Assembly: GCF_020386615.1 (NCBI RefSeq)
Contig: NZ_CP077769.1
Span: 3,906,001-3,970,000, forward strand
From: Chitinophaga pendula
Lineage (GTDB): Bacteria > Bacteroidota > Bacteroidia > Chitinophagales > Chitinophagaceae
Direction: 5' to 3'
Length of the DNA: 64,000 nucleotides
Shown here: positions 1 to 7,282 of the stretch, piece by piece
Layout: every line of letters begins with the position of its first letter
How positions within the stretch are numbered: the first letter of the stretch is position 1
The notes under the pieces: model-generated
What the model saw: the letters and a program-made list of their open reading frames with translations, nothing else
Told to the model about the DNA's origin: nothing
The model's database searches: none
Translations under genes and position numbers: made by a program

Positions 1-1
1 G

Positions 2-1261
2 ATCACCGTTCTTTTTGGTGCCGATGCATTGAATACCCTCTCTACAAACGGCGTATTTAATTTCCTGTTCTTCCTGTTGCTGGTTGTATTTGCAGCCTCC
101 TTCTTCGGGGCATTTGAGATAGAGCTGCCTTATAAGTGGGTGAATAAAGCAGAAAGTAACACTAGTAGAAAAGGCTTTACAGGCATATTCTTTATGGCGG
201 CTGCTTTGTCCCTGGTATCCTTCAGTTGTACGGGACCTATCATAGGTACATTATTAGTTCAGGCTGCCACTTCTGGAGCCAGGTCAGGTCCTGCTGCAGG
301 CATGTTAGGATTTTCTATCGCCCTGGCGTTTCCGTTTGTATTATTCGCGCTATTCCCATCCTGGTTAAAAAGCCTGCCTAAATCCGGCGGCTGGCTTAAC
401 AGTGTCAAAGTATGCCTTGGTTTTGTGGAACTGGGATTTTCTCTTAAGTTCCTGAGTAACGTCGATCTGACCTATCACTGGCATTTATTTGACCGCGAAG
501 TATTCCTGGTACTTTGGATCGTACTGGCCGCACTACTGGGGTTGTACCTGTTGGGCAAACTACGGTTCACCCATGACAGTCCGGTAGACCATGTCTCCGT
601 ACCCAGGTTATTCCTGGCTATCCTTGTGTTTTCTTTCTCATTATTTATGGTTCCGGGCTTATGGGGCGCTCCTTTGAAATCGATCTCCGCCTTCCTGCCA
701 CCACAGGCCAGCCAGGATTTCGATCTCTATACACCTACCCTGCGGACTGCCAGCAAGAGTACTACCAGCCTGCCAGCTGACGTGACTACCAGGAGATATG
801 AAAATCTCTTTGATAGCCCCTTGGGATTACGGCCATTCTTTGACTATGAAGAAGGGGTAGCCTATGCCCGGAAAGTGCATAAACCTGTCATCATCGACTT
901 CACCGGTCATGCCTGTGTAAACTGCCGTAAGATGGAGGCAGCCGTATGGCCGGACCCTAACGTGTTAGGGTTACTCAGCAACGATTATGTATTGATCCAA
1001 CTATATGTAGACGACAAGACAATGTTGCCGGTGGAGGAGCAATATATCAGCCCATTCAGCAACCGGAAGATCACCACTATCGGAGCGCTCAACAGCGACA
1101 TACAAGCCTCCCGGTTCAATACCAACGCACAACCGTTTTATGTATTGCTGCATCCGGATACAGAGCAACCGTTAGTCTCGCCACAAGGTGCAGATTACCA
1201 TCCGACCTCCTACGCCGGGTATCTGAGTACAGGACTACAGGCATTCAAAAAATTAAAATAG
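2..1261 (+). CDS. DsbD-like membrane thiol:disulfide interchange protein (5' partial)
   Basis: The reading frame is open to the left edge of the window, so the N-terminus is missing. What remains has about six hydrophobic segments, including a CcdA/DsbD-type membrane core with the motif SCTGPIIGTLL, followed by a C-terminal thioredoxin-like domain with a CVNC active site (GHACVNC, near base 910-925). DsbD-family proteins pass electrons from cytoplasmic thioredoxin across the inner membrane to periplasmic thiol proteins. The next gene, 15 bp downstream on the same strand, is a secreted TlpA-like protein and is a natural redox partner. A TTG at base 29 could be called as a start, but the frame continues upstream with sensible sequence, so it is not the true start. 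Confidence 0.85.
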   Translation: MTVLFGADALNTLSTNGVFNFLFFLLLVVFAASFFGAFEIELPYKWVNKAESNTSRKGFTGIFFMAAALSLVSFSCTGPIIGTLLVQAATSGARSGPAAGMLGFSIALAFPFVLFALFPSWLKSLPKSGGWLNSVKVCLGFVELGFSLKFLSNVDLTYHWHLFDREVFLVLWIVLAALLGLYLLGKLRFTHDSPVDHVSVPRLFLAILVFSFSLFMVPGLWGAPLKSISAFLPPQASQDFDLYTPTLRTASKSTTSLPADVTTRRYENLFDSPLGLRPFFDYEEGVAYARKVHKPVIIDFTGHACVNCRKMEAAVWPDPNVLGLLSNDYVLIQLYVDDKTMLPVEEQYISPFSNRKITTIGALNSDIQASRFNTNAQPFYVLLHPDTEQPLVSPQGADYHPTSYAGYLSTGLQAFKKLK

Positions 1262-1276
1262 TCAGAAGTAACCGTT

Positions 1277-2506
1277 ATGAAAAGAAAGTATCACTTATTA
1301 ATTATAGGACTGTTATTGTTTTCTTCCCATTTATTTGCACAACAACAGATCACGAACGGTCGCTGGCATGCGCTCCTGCATCGGAAGGATGGCCACCAGA
1401 TCCCTTTTGAGGCAGATATACGAAAGGATCACGCCGGCAAGATAATCCTGGACATTCTGAACAGGGAGGAACGTATCAGTACCTATGTACAACGTACCGG
1501 AGACTCGCTGACTATCCGCATGCCCGTGTTTGAGTCCTGGTTTAAACTGAAGATCGTCAGTACCGATAGCATCGAAGGGGTATGGGTAAGCCACGGAGAT
1601 AGCAATTATACCGTTCTTCCTGTCACTATTAAATACGGAAGCAGGCGTTTTCCTGCTGCGGCTACCGCCTCCACCCTGCCGATCACCGGCAAATGGCGTA
1701 TTGAATTCACCCGGCAGAATCAGACCAAACGACCAGCCATTGGAGCGTTCAAACAGCGAGGTGACCGGCTCAGCGGATCTGTCTTAACACCTTCGGGCGA
1801 CTATCGTTATCTGGACGGCGTAGTATCGGGAGATTCCCTGTTGCTATCTACCTTCGACGGTGCGCATGCATTTTTACTGACAGCCGCTATCTACCAGGAT
1901 CGCCTCCAGGGTACCTTCTATGCGGGAGCTACCGCCAAAGAAACATGGTCCGCTGTAAGAGATGAACAGGCGACGTTACCACGCGTAAAGACCACGATAA
2001 AAGAAGGAGATCAGCTACTCCTTAACTTTCATTTCAGGGATATAGATGGGCAGCCATTGTCGTTACAGGACGAGCGATACAAAAATAAAGTCATTGTCTT
2101 GCAGCTAATGGGGTCCTGGTGTCCTAACTGTATGGATGAGACGGCATTCCTGAGTAAATACTACCGTCAGCATAAGGAGCAGGGGCTGGAGATCATCGCC
2201 CTGGGATATGAGCTTAGCACCGATAGCGTAAGGTCTGTAGCAAGTCTGCAGCAGTTCAGGAAGCAATTCCAGGTAGCTTATGCGATGGTGAATACCGGTG
2301 TTACCGCCAGCGATCCGCTACGTACGGCAAAAACATTTCCTCAGCTCTCAGAGATCAAGGTTTTTCCAACCACTATTATACTGGACCGTAATGGTATCGT
2401 ACAAGATGTCAGTGCCGGTTTTTGGGGTCCCGGAGCTCCCGCTTATCACCAGCAATATATCTCTCATTTTGAGGAGACGATCCAACGTTTATTATCGCCA
2501 CGGTAA
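1277..2506 (+). CDS. TlpA-like thioredoxin-fold protein, secreted
   Basis: The protein has 409 aa. A signal peptide (MKRKYHLLIIGLLLFSSHLFAQ, cut into MKRKY/LLIIGLLLF/AQ) spans residues 1-22. The middle part (about 25-235) is beta-rich with no assigned function and resembles the N-terminal domains often fused to Bacteroidota TlpA proteins. The C-terminal third is an AhpC/TSA-Redoxin-type thioredoxin fold with the active site GSWCPNC near residue 283 and a cis-Pro-type FPTTIILD segment. It is expected to act as a periplasmic disulfide reductase. It lies 15 bp after the DsbD-like gene and is probably co-transcribed with it. The substrate is unknown. The Cys-rich peptide encoded convergently just downstream is a possible but unproven client. 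Confidence 0.85.
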   Translation: MKRKYHLLIIGLLLFSSHLFAQQQITNGRWHALLHRKDGHQIPFEADIRKDHAGKIILDILNREERISTYVQRTGDSLTIRMPVFESWFKLKIVSTDSIEGVWVSHGDSNYTVLPVTIKYGSRRFPAAATASTLPITGKWRIEFTRQNQTKRPAIGAFKQRGDRLSGSVLTPSGDYRYLDGVVSGDSLLLSTFDGAHAFLLTAAIYQDRLQGTFYAGATAKETWSAVRDEQATLPRVKTTIKEGDQLLLNFHFRDIDGQPLSLQDERYKNKVIVLQLMGSWCPNCMDETAFLSKYYRQHKEQGLEIIALGYELSTDSVRSVASLQQFRKQFQVAYAMVNTGVTASDPLRTAKTFPQLSEIKVFPTTIILDRNGIVQDVSAGFWGPGAPAYHQQYISHFEETIQRLLSPR

Positions 2507-2534
2507 TCCTATTTGATAAAATAACTAAAGGCGT

Positions 2535-2570
2535 TTCACCGGAGCGGGTACTATACCCATCTCCGGTGAA
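2535..2570. terminator. Bulged hairpin between convergent genes
   Basis: A 10-bp perfect inverted repeat, TTCACCGGAG / CTCCGGTGAA, encloses a second 5-bp stem (GGGTA/TACCC) around a tiny loop. It sits between the end of the TlpA-like gene and the end of the convergent small peptide gene, so it could end transcription from both sides. No strong T-run follows on either strand. Confidence 0.5.
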
Positions 2571-2591
2571 GTTGTGCCAACAATTGTGCAA

Positions 2592-2828
2592 TCAGTTACT
2601 GCAGGGATTGCCTATTACCCAGTTGCGGTTATTGGCATCCAGACAGCCACAAACAGCTCTGCTCGTGCACGTTCCGGAGAAGAAGTAGCCGGAAAAAGGA
2701 TCAAAACCGGAGCAAGGGGTATTCACCCTGCAGGTTGCGGCACGATTTCCTGCCTGGCTACCGCCACCGGCAATACTTTTCATTTCTTCTCTGGAAAGGC
2801 AATAAGCGGATAACATACTTGTTTTCAT
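2592..2828 (-). CDS. Putative GG-leader Cys-rich secreted peptide precursor
   Basis: The product has 78 aa. Residues 1-22 look like a Bacteroidota double-glycine leader: LSREEMKSIAGG is close to the LSREQMKxIxGG pattern seen in bacteriocin-like and natural-product precursor peptides. The predicted core after GG (about 56 aa) carries six cysteines (TC, PC, TC, VC, GC, PC), enough for three disulfides or for other modifications. The gene is alone on its strand between the TlpA-like gene and the histidine kinase. No C39-peptidase transporter or modification enzyme is in the window. The nearby DsbD/TlpA genes and the two-component system are suggestive context only. The function (bacteriocin, signal or other secreted peptide) is inferred from the leader, not from homology to a known product. 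Confidence 0.65.
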   Translation of the reverse strand: MKTSMLSAYCLSREEMKSIAGGGSQAGNRAATCRVNTPCSGFDPFSGYFFSGTCTSRAVCGCLDANNRNWVIGNPCSN

Positions 2829-2979
2829 GATATTGGATTATAAGGGTTAAGATGCTGATAGTACGGTGAATGAGACGATAACTCCAATCATTGACAAAGC
2901 GAAAATGACACAATTGTTTGCGGTAAACAATACTCAATTTGGAGTAGGCGGCATTCCGAAAAAACAAACAGATAATAGT

Positions 2980-2987
2980 TACATTTG
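2980..2987 (+). promoter_or_regulatory. Possible Bacteroidota -7 box (TAcaTTTG)
   Basis: The octamer matches the Bacteroidota consensus TAnnTTTG. It lies 36 bp before the ATG at 3023 of the histidine kinase gene and only 21 bp before the ATG at 3008, which favours the downstream start. No good TTTG -33 element is seen 19-21 bp upstream (the site reads TCCG). Confidence 0.4.
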
Positions 2988-3022
2988 GGAGGAACCTGTC
3001 CCACTAAATGGTCCCCATCGCT

Positions 3023-5005
3023 ATGAAATGTTTGTTGCTTCTCATCATATGCCTGATGCCCCTCGTTCGCTTACAGGGTCAAACCCCGCTACTTGACAGC
3101 CTGAAAAAAAATGTAGTAACTGCGGCATCTGAAACCGCACAATTATCTTCTCTCGTAGCGATATGTGAGCAATACGAGAACATGCCCCGTGATAGCATCA
3201 GGCAATATTTACGCTTGCTATCCATTCATGCAGCTCACCAACCACTGCTGAGGTATAAAATAGCTGCAGCTATCTGTACTGCGCATGCACTATTCAGATG
3301 GGATGAGGTAGACAGCTGCGAAGCTATTATTAAAAAGATACGTCCACTGTTAACTGTAAAGGATAGTAATACCCGTGCAGCTTATTTCCAGTTATCAGCG
3401 CTCAATGCAGGTTGCTCATTGGTACGTGCTGACTACCGGTCGGCTATGGCACAGCTTATTACCATCCTAAAAGAGGCTACTATATATCATGACTCTTTAG
3501 CCTTGGCCATCAACCTGAATACGTTGGGAGTGATGGCTTATAATCGCGACAGGCTACCTGATGCCATCGACAGATCTCTTCAAGGACTGGCATTCTGCCA
3601 TGAAGCTCCCAAATACGATAAGATAAAAGCAGCTTTATACACTAACTTGGCAAACAACTATGCCTGGATCGGCGGGGATAAAAATGATTCTGCCCAATAC
3701 TATCTCGACAAGGCTATTATCCTCAGTAAAAAAACACAACACTTATCCTTTCTAGCCAATGCCTATGCGGTGCAGGCCAATCTTTACAAATGGACAGGCC
3801 AGCCAGCAAAAGCAGTTCAATATATGCAGCTGACGCTCTCCATCCGGAAAAAAACCGAAGGAGTATTGTCCGGCTTCTCCAACCTGCAGCTGGCATTGGG
3901 CAACCTGTATCTGAATGAAAAAATGTACTTAAAAGCGCTGGATGTTTTCAAGGCGCCGGTCGACAGTATGCTCGGTTTGATACGACGTGGAGATATTACT
4001 AACAGCAAGATCAACTATGAACTGCTGCAATATTTTTATGAGGGAATGGCCCGTAGTTATAAAGCGCTTAACGATCCGGCTCGATACGCAGCATCGCTTG
4101 CCACATTAGTGTCTGTTAAAGATAGTCTTTACAAACATAATAGTGCGAAAGCCATTGCTGAATTGGAGACACAATACCAGTTGCAACAAAAAGAAAACAT
4201 TATCCGCCAGCAACACTGGGTTATTGTACAACGAAACTACGTACTGACCGGAGTGTTGCTGGTGGTGTTTTTGGGTGCATTTATCGTTTACCTGCTCTTC
4301 AGAGATAGCAGGCGCCGGCAAAAATATCGCCTACAGCAAATACAGGAGCAGGAACAACGGCAGGCCGCTGTAGCCGTCTTGGATGCTGCAGAAAAAGAGC
4401 GAAAAAGGATAGCTACCGATCTGCATGATAACCTGGGTGTATATGCAGCTTCCATTGCATCCAATGTCAGCCAGCTTTCACAACATGTTCCTTTTGCGCA
4501 TGAGCACCTCCTTCAGCAACTTAAAAACAACTCCCATAATATGATACTGGAGCTAAACGACACGATATGGATATTAAAAAAAGAAAGACTTCGGTTAACC
4601 GCTATCAGCGACCGTATAAAGACGTTCCTGTTACGCCTTTCAACAAGCCATCCACATATAGACATGGAGGTGCAGGAAGATATAATGACTGACGTAGAGC
4701 TACCGGCCGCACACGCTTTCCACCTGTTCCAGATCGTTAAAGAAGCTATTACCAATACTATCAAACATAGCGGGGCAGATCAGCTGGTGATCGTCATAAG
4801 ATCTGAAAACGACTGGGAAATGATTATTACAGATAATGGCTGCGGCTCTCTACTTACAGATAACTTGCAAACTGACGGCAATGGATTACGGCATATCCGG
4901 TCCCGTGCCAGTATATGTGGCTGGTATATACACTGGCAAAACACTAAGGGCACGAGGATACACATCTCGCCTACCCCAAACTGTGTATTTTTTGTTACTG
5001 AGTAA
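3023..5005 (+). CDS. TPR-containing sensor histidine kinase (HisKA_3/NarX-LytS type)
   Basis: I prefer the ATG at 3023 over the one at 3008 because it opens a clean signal peptide (MKCLLLLIICLMPLVRLQGQ). The periplasmic half (to about residue 400) is alpha-helical with TPR-like repeats. One membrane segment follows near residue 405-425 (LTGVLLVVFLGAFIVYLLF), then a coiled linker, the dimerisation/phosphoacceptor motif ERKRIATDLHDNLG (His near 467) and an HATPase_c domain with an N-box-like KEAITNTIKHSG, then DNGCGS and DGNGLRHI. This architecture is common in Bacteroidota two-component kinases. The signal is unknown. The response regulator gene starts 16 bp after the stop codon. Confidence 0.88.
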   Translation: MKCLLLLIICLMPLVRLQGQTPLLDSLKKNVVTAASETAQLSSLVAICEQYENMPRDSIRQYLRLLSIHAAHQPLLRYKIAAAICTAHALFRWDEVDSCEAIIKKIRPLLTVKDSNTRAAYFQLSALNAGCSLVRADYRSAMAQLITILKEATIYHDSLALAINLNTLGVMAYNRDRLPDAIDRSLQGLAFCHEAPKYDKIKAALYTNLANNYAWIGGDKNDSAQYYLDKAIILSKKTQHLSFLANAYAVQANLYKWTGQPAKAVQYMQLTLSIRKKTEGVLSGFSNLQLALGNLYLNEKMYLKALDVFKAPVDSMLGLIRRGDITNSKINYELLQYFYEGMARSYKALNDPARYAASLATLVSVKDSLYKHNSAKAIAELETQYQLQQKENIIRQQHWVIVQRNYVLTGVLLVVFLGAFIVYLLFRDSRRRQKYRLQQIQEQEQRQAAVAVLDAAEKERKRIATDLHDNLGVYAASIASNVSQLSQHVPFAHEHLLQQLKNNSHNMILELNDTIWILKKERLRLTAISDRIKTFLLRLSTSHPHIDMEVQEDIMTDVELPAAHAFHLFQIVKEAITNTIKHSGADQLVIVIRSENDWEMIITDNGCGSLLTDNLQTDGNGLRHIRSRASICGWYIHWQNTKGTRIHISPTPNCVFFVTE

Positions 5006-5021
5006 CTCCTCACCTTTCCAT

Positions 5022-5705
5022 ATGCGTCATTCAAACGAACATCTTATCATAGCTTTTGCAGATGACAACGCTATCTGCATATCTACTTTCCTGCAAAAAG
5101 TACGTGAAATCAAAGGATGTAGCGTATTATTTACAGCGAACAGTGGGGCACAATGCCTGGAGGAATTAAAGGGATGCCCATTACAACAGTTGCCGGACAT
5201 CATCTTTGTAGACCTGGAAATGCCACAACTCAGCGGAATACAGGTTATTGCCATTGCGCGCACCCTCTATCCCTCTATCCAGTTCATCGTACTCACCGTC
5301 TTTGAGGATGATGATAAGGTATTTGATGCTATCAAAGCGGGGGCAGTGGGATATCTGCTAAAACATGAGTCCGCGGCAGCGATCGCGGCTGCCATGAAGC
5401 AGGTAATGGAAGGAGGAGCTCCAATGAGCCCCGGTATTGCCCGGAAAGCGTTACAGTTACTTTCCAGGTCAACGATCGATACAGTTGAAAGTACTAACAG
5501 CGCAGGCATACCGGCCATCATCACCGCCAGGGAAAGAGAGGTATTACAACACCTGATCAAAGGTTGGGATGCCAAACGCATTGGAGTGGCCTTGGGGATC
5601 AGCACACTGACAGCCCGTAAACATATTAACAATATTTATAGCAAACTTCATATACGATCCAAAGCAGAAGTTATTAGCCTTGTACATCAACACAAATGGA
5701 TATAA
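5022..5705 (+). CDS. NarL/LuxR-type response regulator
   Basis: The product has 227 aa from the ATG at 5022. The open frame extends further upstream, but that part only overlaps the kinase gene. Residues 1-125 form a receiver domain with the acidic pair D14/D15, phosphoacceptor D64 (IIFVDLEMP), a conserved Thr in VLTVFEDDD and Lys in LLKHES. The C-terminal LuxR-type helix-turn-helix (TAREREVLQHLIKG to the KLHIRSKAEVI segment) binds DNA. It forms a cognate pair with the preceding kinase. Its regulon cannot be read from sequence; the Cys-rich peptide, lipoprotein and the NRPS operon are all candidates. Confidence 0.9.
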   Translation: MRHSNEHLIIAFADDNAICISTFLQKVREIKGCSVLFTANSGAQCLEELKGCPLQQLPDIIFVDLEMPQLSGIQVIAIARTLYPSIQFIVLTVFEDDDKVFDAIKAGAVGYLLKHESAAAIAAAMKQVMEGGAPMSPGIARKALQLLSRSTIDTVESTNSAGIPAIITAREREVLQHLIKGWDAKRIGVALGISTLTARKHINNIYSKLHIRSKAEVISLVHQHKWI

Positions 5706-5716
5706 CTGTTACGGTA

Positions 5717-5761
5717 TTACATACAACAAGCCACCCCTGAAGAGTAGCTTGTTGTATGTAA
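5717..5761. terminator. 15-bp perfect stem-loop between convergent genes
   Basis: Arms 5717-5731 and 5747-5761 are perfectly complementary (core ACATACAACAAGC / GCTTGTTGTATGT) around a 15-nt loop. It lies between the response regulator and the convergent lipoprotein gene, fitting a bidirectional terminator, although no clear T-tract is present. Confidence 0.55.
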
Positions 5762-5778
5762 ATATCTGATCGTTGTTT

Positions 5779-6156
5779 TTACCTGTTACAATCAGCCGAC
5801 CATGTTCTACCATCGCGGGTAAAACTAATAACCAGTTTATCTTTATTGATAGTAATCAATCCAGTTCCGGAAGAACCAATACTAACCATGGTATTGTCAT
5901 CTTTCCGCTCGAATTGTACGTCAGTTAAAGCAGGAATGTTGTCAGAGAATTTAAAGTCATATCTTGTATCCACTTTCGTAACGAAGATACTTCCATTGTC
6001 CTGTTTAACGTTCTTTTCAGCATCAGTATATCCTATCTTTCCTCTAAAAGTCCCCGCGAAAATATCTGTATTAGCAGGATCAGTGTTTTTACTACAAGCG
6101 GCAAATAGAAAAACAGTAAGTAGCAGTAGGCTTAATGCTCTGAACATTGATTTCAT
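5779..6156 (-). CDS. Small lipoprotein of unknown function
   Basis: The product has 125 aa with a lipoprotein signal peptide: charged start, hydrophobic stretch LLLLTVFLFA and lipobox FAAC-S (Cys near residue 21). The rest is a short, Thr/Lys/Asp-rich, probably beta-stranded domain (FAGTFRGKIGY, VSIGSSGTGLITI). I do not recognise a family, although such small beta lipoproteins are frequent in Chitinophagaceae. The residue after the Cys is Ser, giving no clear sorting information. The gene is convergent with the response regulator and stands alone. Confidence 0.7.
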   Translation of the reverse strand: MKSMFRALSLLLLTVFLFAACSKNTDPANTDIFAGTFRGKIGYTDAEKNVKQDNGSIFVTKVDTRYDFKFSDNIPALTDVQFERKDDNTMVSIGSSGTGLITINKDKLVISFTRDGRTWSADCNR

Positions 6157-6294
6157 AAAACTGGTTTTTGATTAACAAATAGTAATTACCCGTGAGACAA
6201 ACAGCATACCAGAATTTTTTGATTCCGTTAACAGACACGTATATACTACACCATTGCGATATAGGTTGGCGCATTATAATTAGCTCAATATTAG

Positions 6295-6539
6295 CTATGC
6301 ACAACTCATCCTTATGGAGCCAACGCAGCAGTTAATAAGGGTCATTATGATAATTTTCCACACTACAGTGAAATGTATGAAGAAAAAGCAGAAAGGGTTA
6401 AATATTGCCCTATAGCCTGTGCACCGATATCATTATTAACTACCACACCAATCAAGATGAAACTAATACTTATGCAGTAATACTCCAGCAAATAGGTATT
6501 CAAGCAGTAGCAATTCAATTAGATATTAGAAAGCGTTAA
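6295..6539 (+). pseudogene. Gene remnant with a short-chain-dehydrogenase-like piece
   Basis: The 414-bp gap between the lipoprotein and the next gene has no intact ORF, but two out-of-frame stretches read like protein. One frame, open 6295-6480, includes HPYGANAAVN and YSEMYEEKAERVKYC. Another, open 6402-6539, includes DIIINYHTNQ and LQQIGIQAVAIQLDI. The latter fits the beta2-alpha3-beta3 part of classical SDR enzymes (V-I-NYH-N ... I..-G..A.A.Q.D.). No start codon, Rossmann TGxxxGIG motif or catalytic YxxxK is present, so it is a decayed fragment. The identity of the first stretch is unknown. Confidence 0.45.
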
Positions 6540-6570
6540 TATTTATTACTTTTACGTATAAATCATTAAA

Positions 6571-6864
6571 ATGAAATATTGTACATTTCAATATAGCGTA
6601 CGTTATCATAACGGGCAGACAAAACAAGGAACAGCGCCTTACCGGGGCCAGGATATTGACGCAGCAAGCCTCCGCGACTTTGTAGTTAGTTATTTTGCAG
6701 GTACTTCCGGGCAATATGATGACATAACCGTTCAGGTACTAACGGAATACCAGAATGAAGAAAAATGGATCAATGCCATTATCGACCTCAAAGACTTCCG
6801 CCACTTGCAGCAGTTAAATGGATACGCCGGTGAGTTGATCCAGAAATATTTTGCCAGCAAATAA
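6571..6864 (+). CDS. Small conserved-looking hypothetical protein
   Basis: The product has 97 aa, with no signal peptide and no membrane segment. It reads as a compact alpha/beta protein (YCTFQYSVRYHNGQTKQG, then an Asp/Leu-rich helical C-terminus ending LIQKYFASK). Base composition and codon pattern look coding, and no overlapping alternative ORF is better. I do not recognise the family. It has intergenic regions of about 400 bp on both sides, so it is probably a single-gene unit. Confidence 0.55.
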   Translation: MKYCTFQYSVRYHNGQTKQGTAPYRGQDIDAASLRDFVVSYFAGTSGQYDDITVQVLTEYQNEEKWINAIIDLKDFRHLQQLNGYAGELIQKYFASK

Positions 6865-7090
6865 CCTATCGGGGGCTAACTCGGAATCGGTCATAGGTTT
6901 CCTTTCTTACAGCTCATACGATGAACTACGCCGTAAACCTTCATCATATCAGGCAGCAACCCATCTTCTCCCAAGTCTTTCACAATAGCCGCCACCTATC
7001 CAAAGTTATGATTACAGTCCCCAAAAGCCTGTTAAGTGTGACGAATACTTCCGCAGTATTTATCGAATAACAATAATTAAATACTAAATA

Positions 7091-7174
7091 ATGATAAATA
7101 AAGCAGTTTTTACTGCCTTATTAGGATATGGGGTGCTGTTAGCTTGTTTTATTTGTTATGGTTCTATTAATTAA
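7091..7174 (+). CDS. Possible 27-aa hydrophobic micropeptide
   Basis: In the 418-bp gap between 6864 and 7283 there is a short ORF (MINKAVFTALLG ... CYGSIN) with one potential membrane-spanning stretch rich in Leu, Val and Cys. No homolog is known to me. The ORF could be chance in AT-rich DNA. The rest of the gap holds only a -7-like box near 7240 and a weak 34-codon coding-like stretch on the other strand (6894-6995). Confidence 0.25.
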   Translation: MINKAVFTALLGYGVLLACFICYGSIN

Positions 7175-7239
7175 TAATAAACCAATTAATCAAGGCATAT
7201 TTTCGAGTGTAGGGCATCGACTTTCGGGTTTGTTTATAG

Positions 7240-7247
7240 TATATTTG
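7240..7247 (+). promoter_or_regulatory. Possible Bacteroidota -7 box (TAtaTTTG)
   Basis: The octamer matches TAnnTTTG and lies 35 bp before the YfhO-family start codon, a usual distance for a short leader. A TTTG occurs only 7 bp upstream of the box, too close for a -33 element, so only half of the promoter is supported. Confidence 0.45.
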
Positions 7248-7282
7248 CTACTTATCCGTTATAAAAAGCAGATCATACAATT

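Noticed and set aside
2929..4989. A 22-bp imperfect inverted repeat (19/22) at 2929-2950 and 4968-4989 flanking the histidine kinase gene
   Set aside because: One copy lies inside coding sequence, and a match of this quality can be expected by chance when the whole window is compared with itself.
4836..5021. Upstream extension of the response regulator ORF
   Set aside because: It overlaps the kinase coding sequence and adds no domain; the receiver domain begins right after the ATG at 5022.
6894..6995. A 34-codon coding-like stretch on the minus strand between the small hypothetical gene and the YfhO-family gene
   Set aside because: No start codon, no recognisable family and too short to separate from chance.
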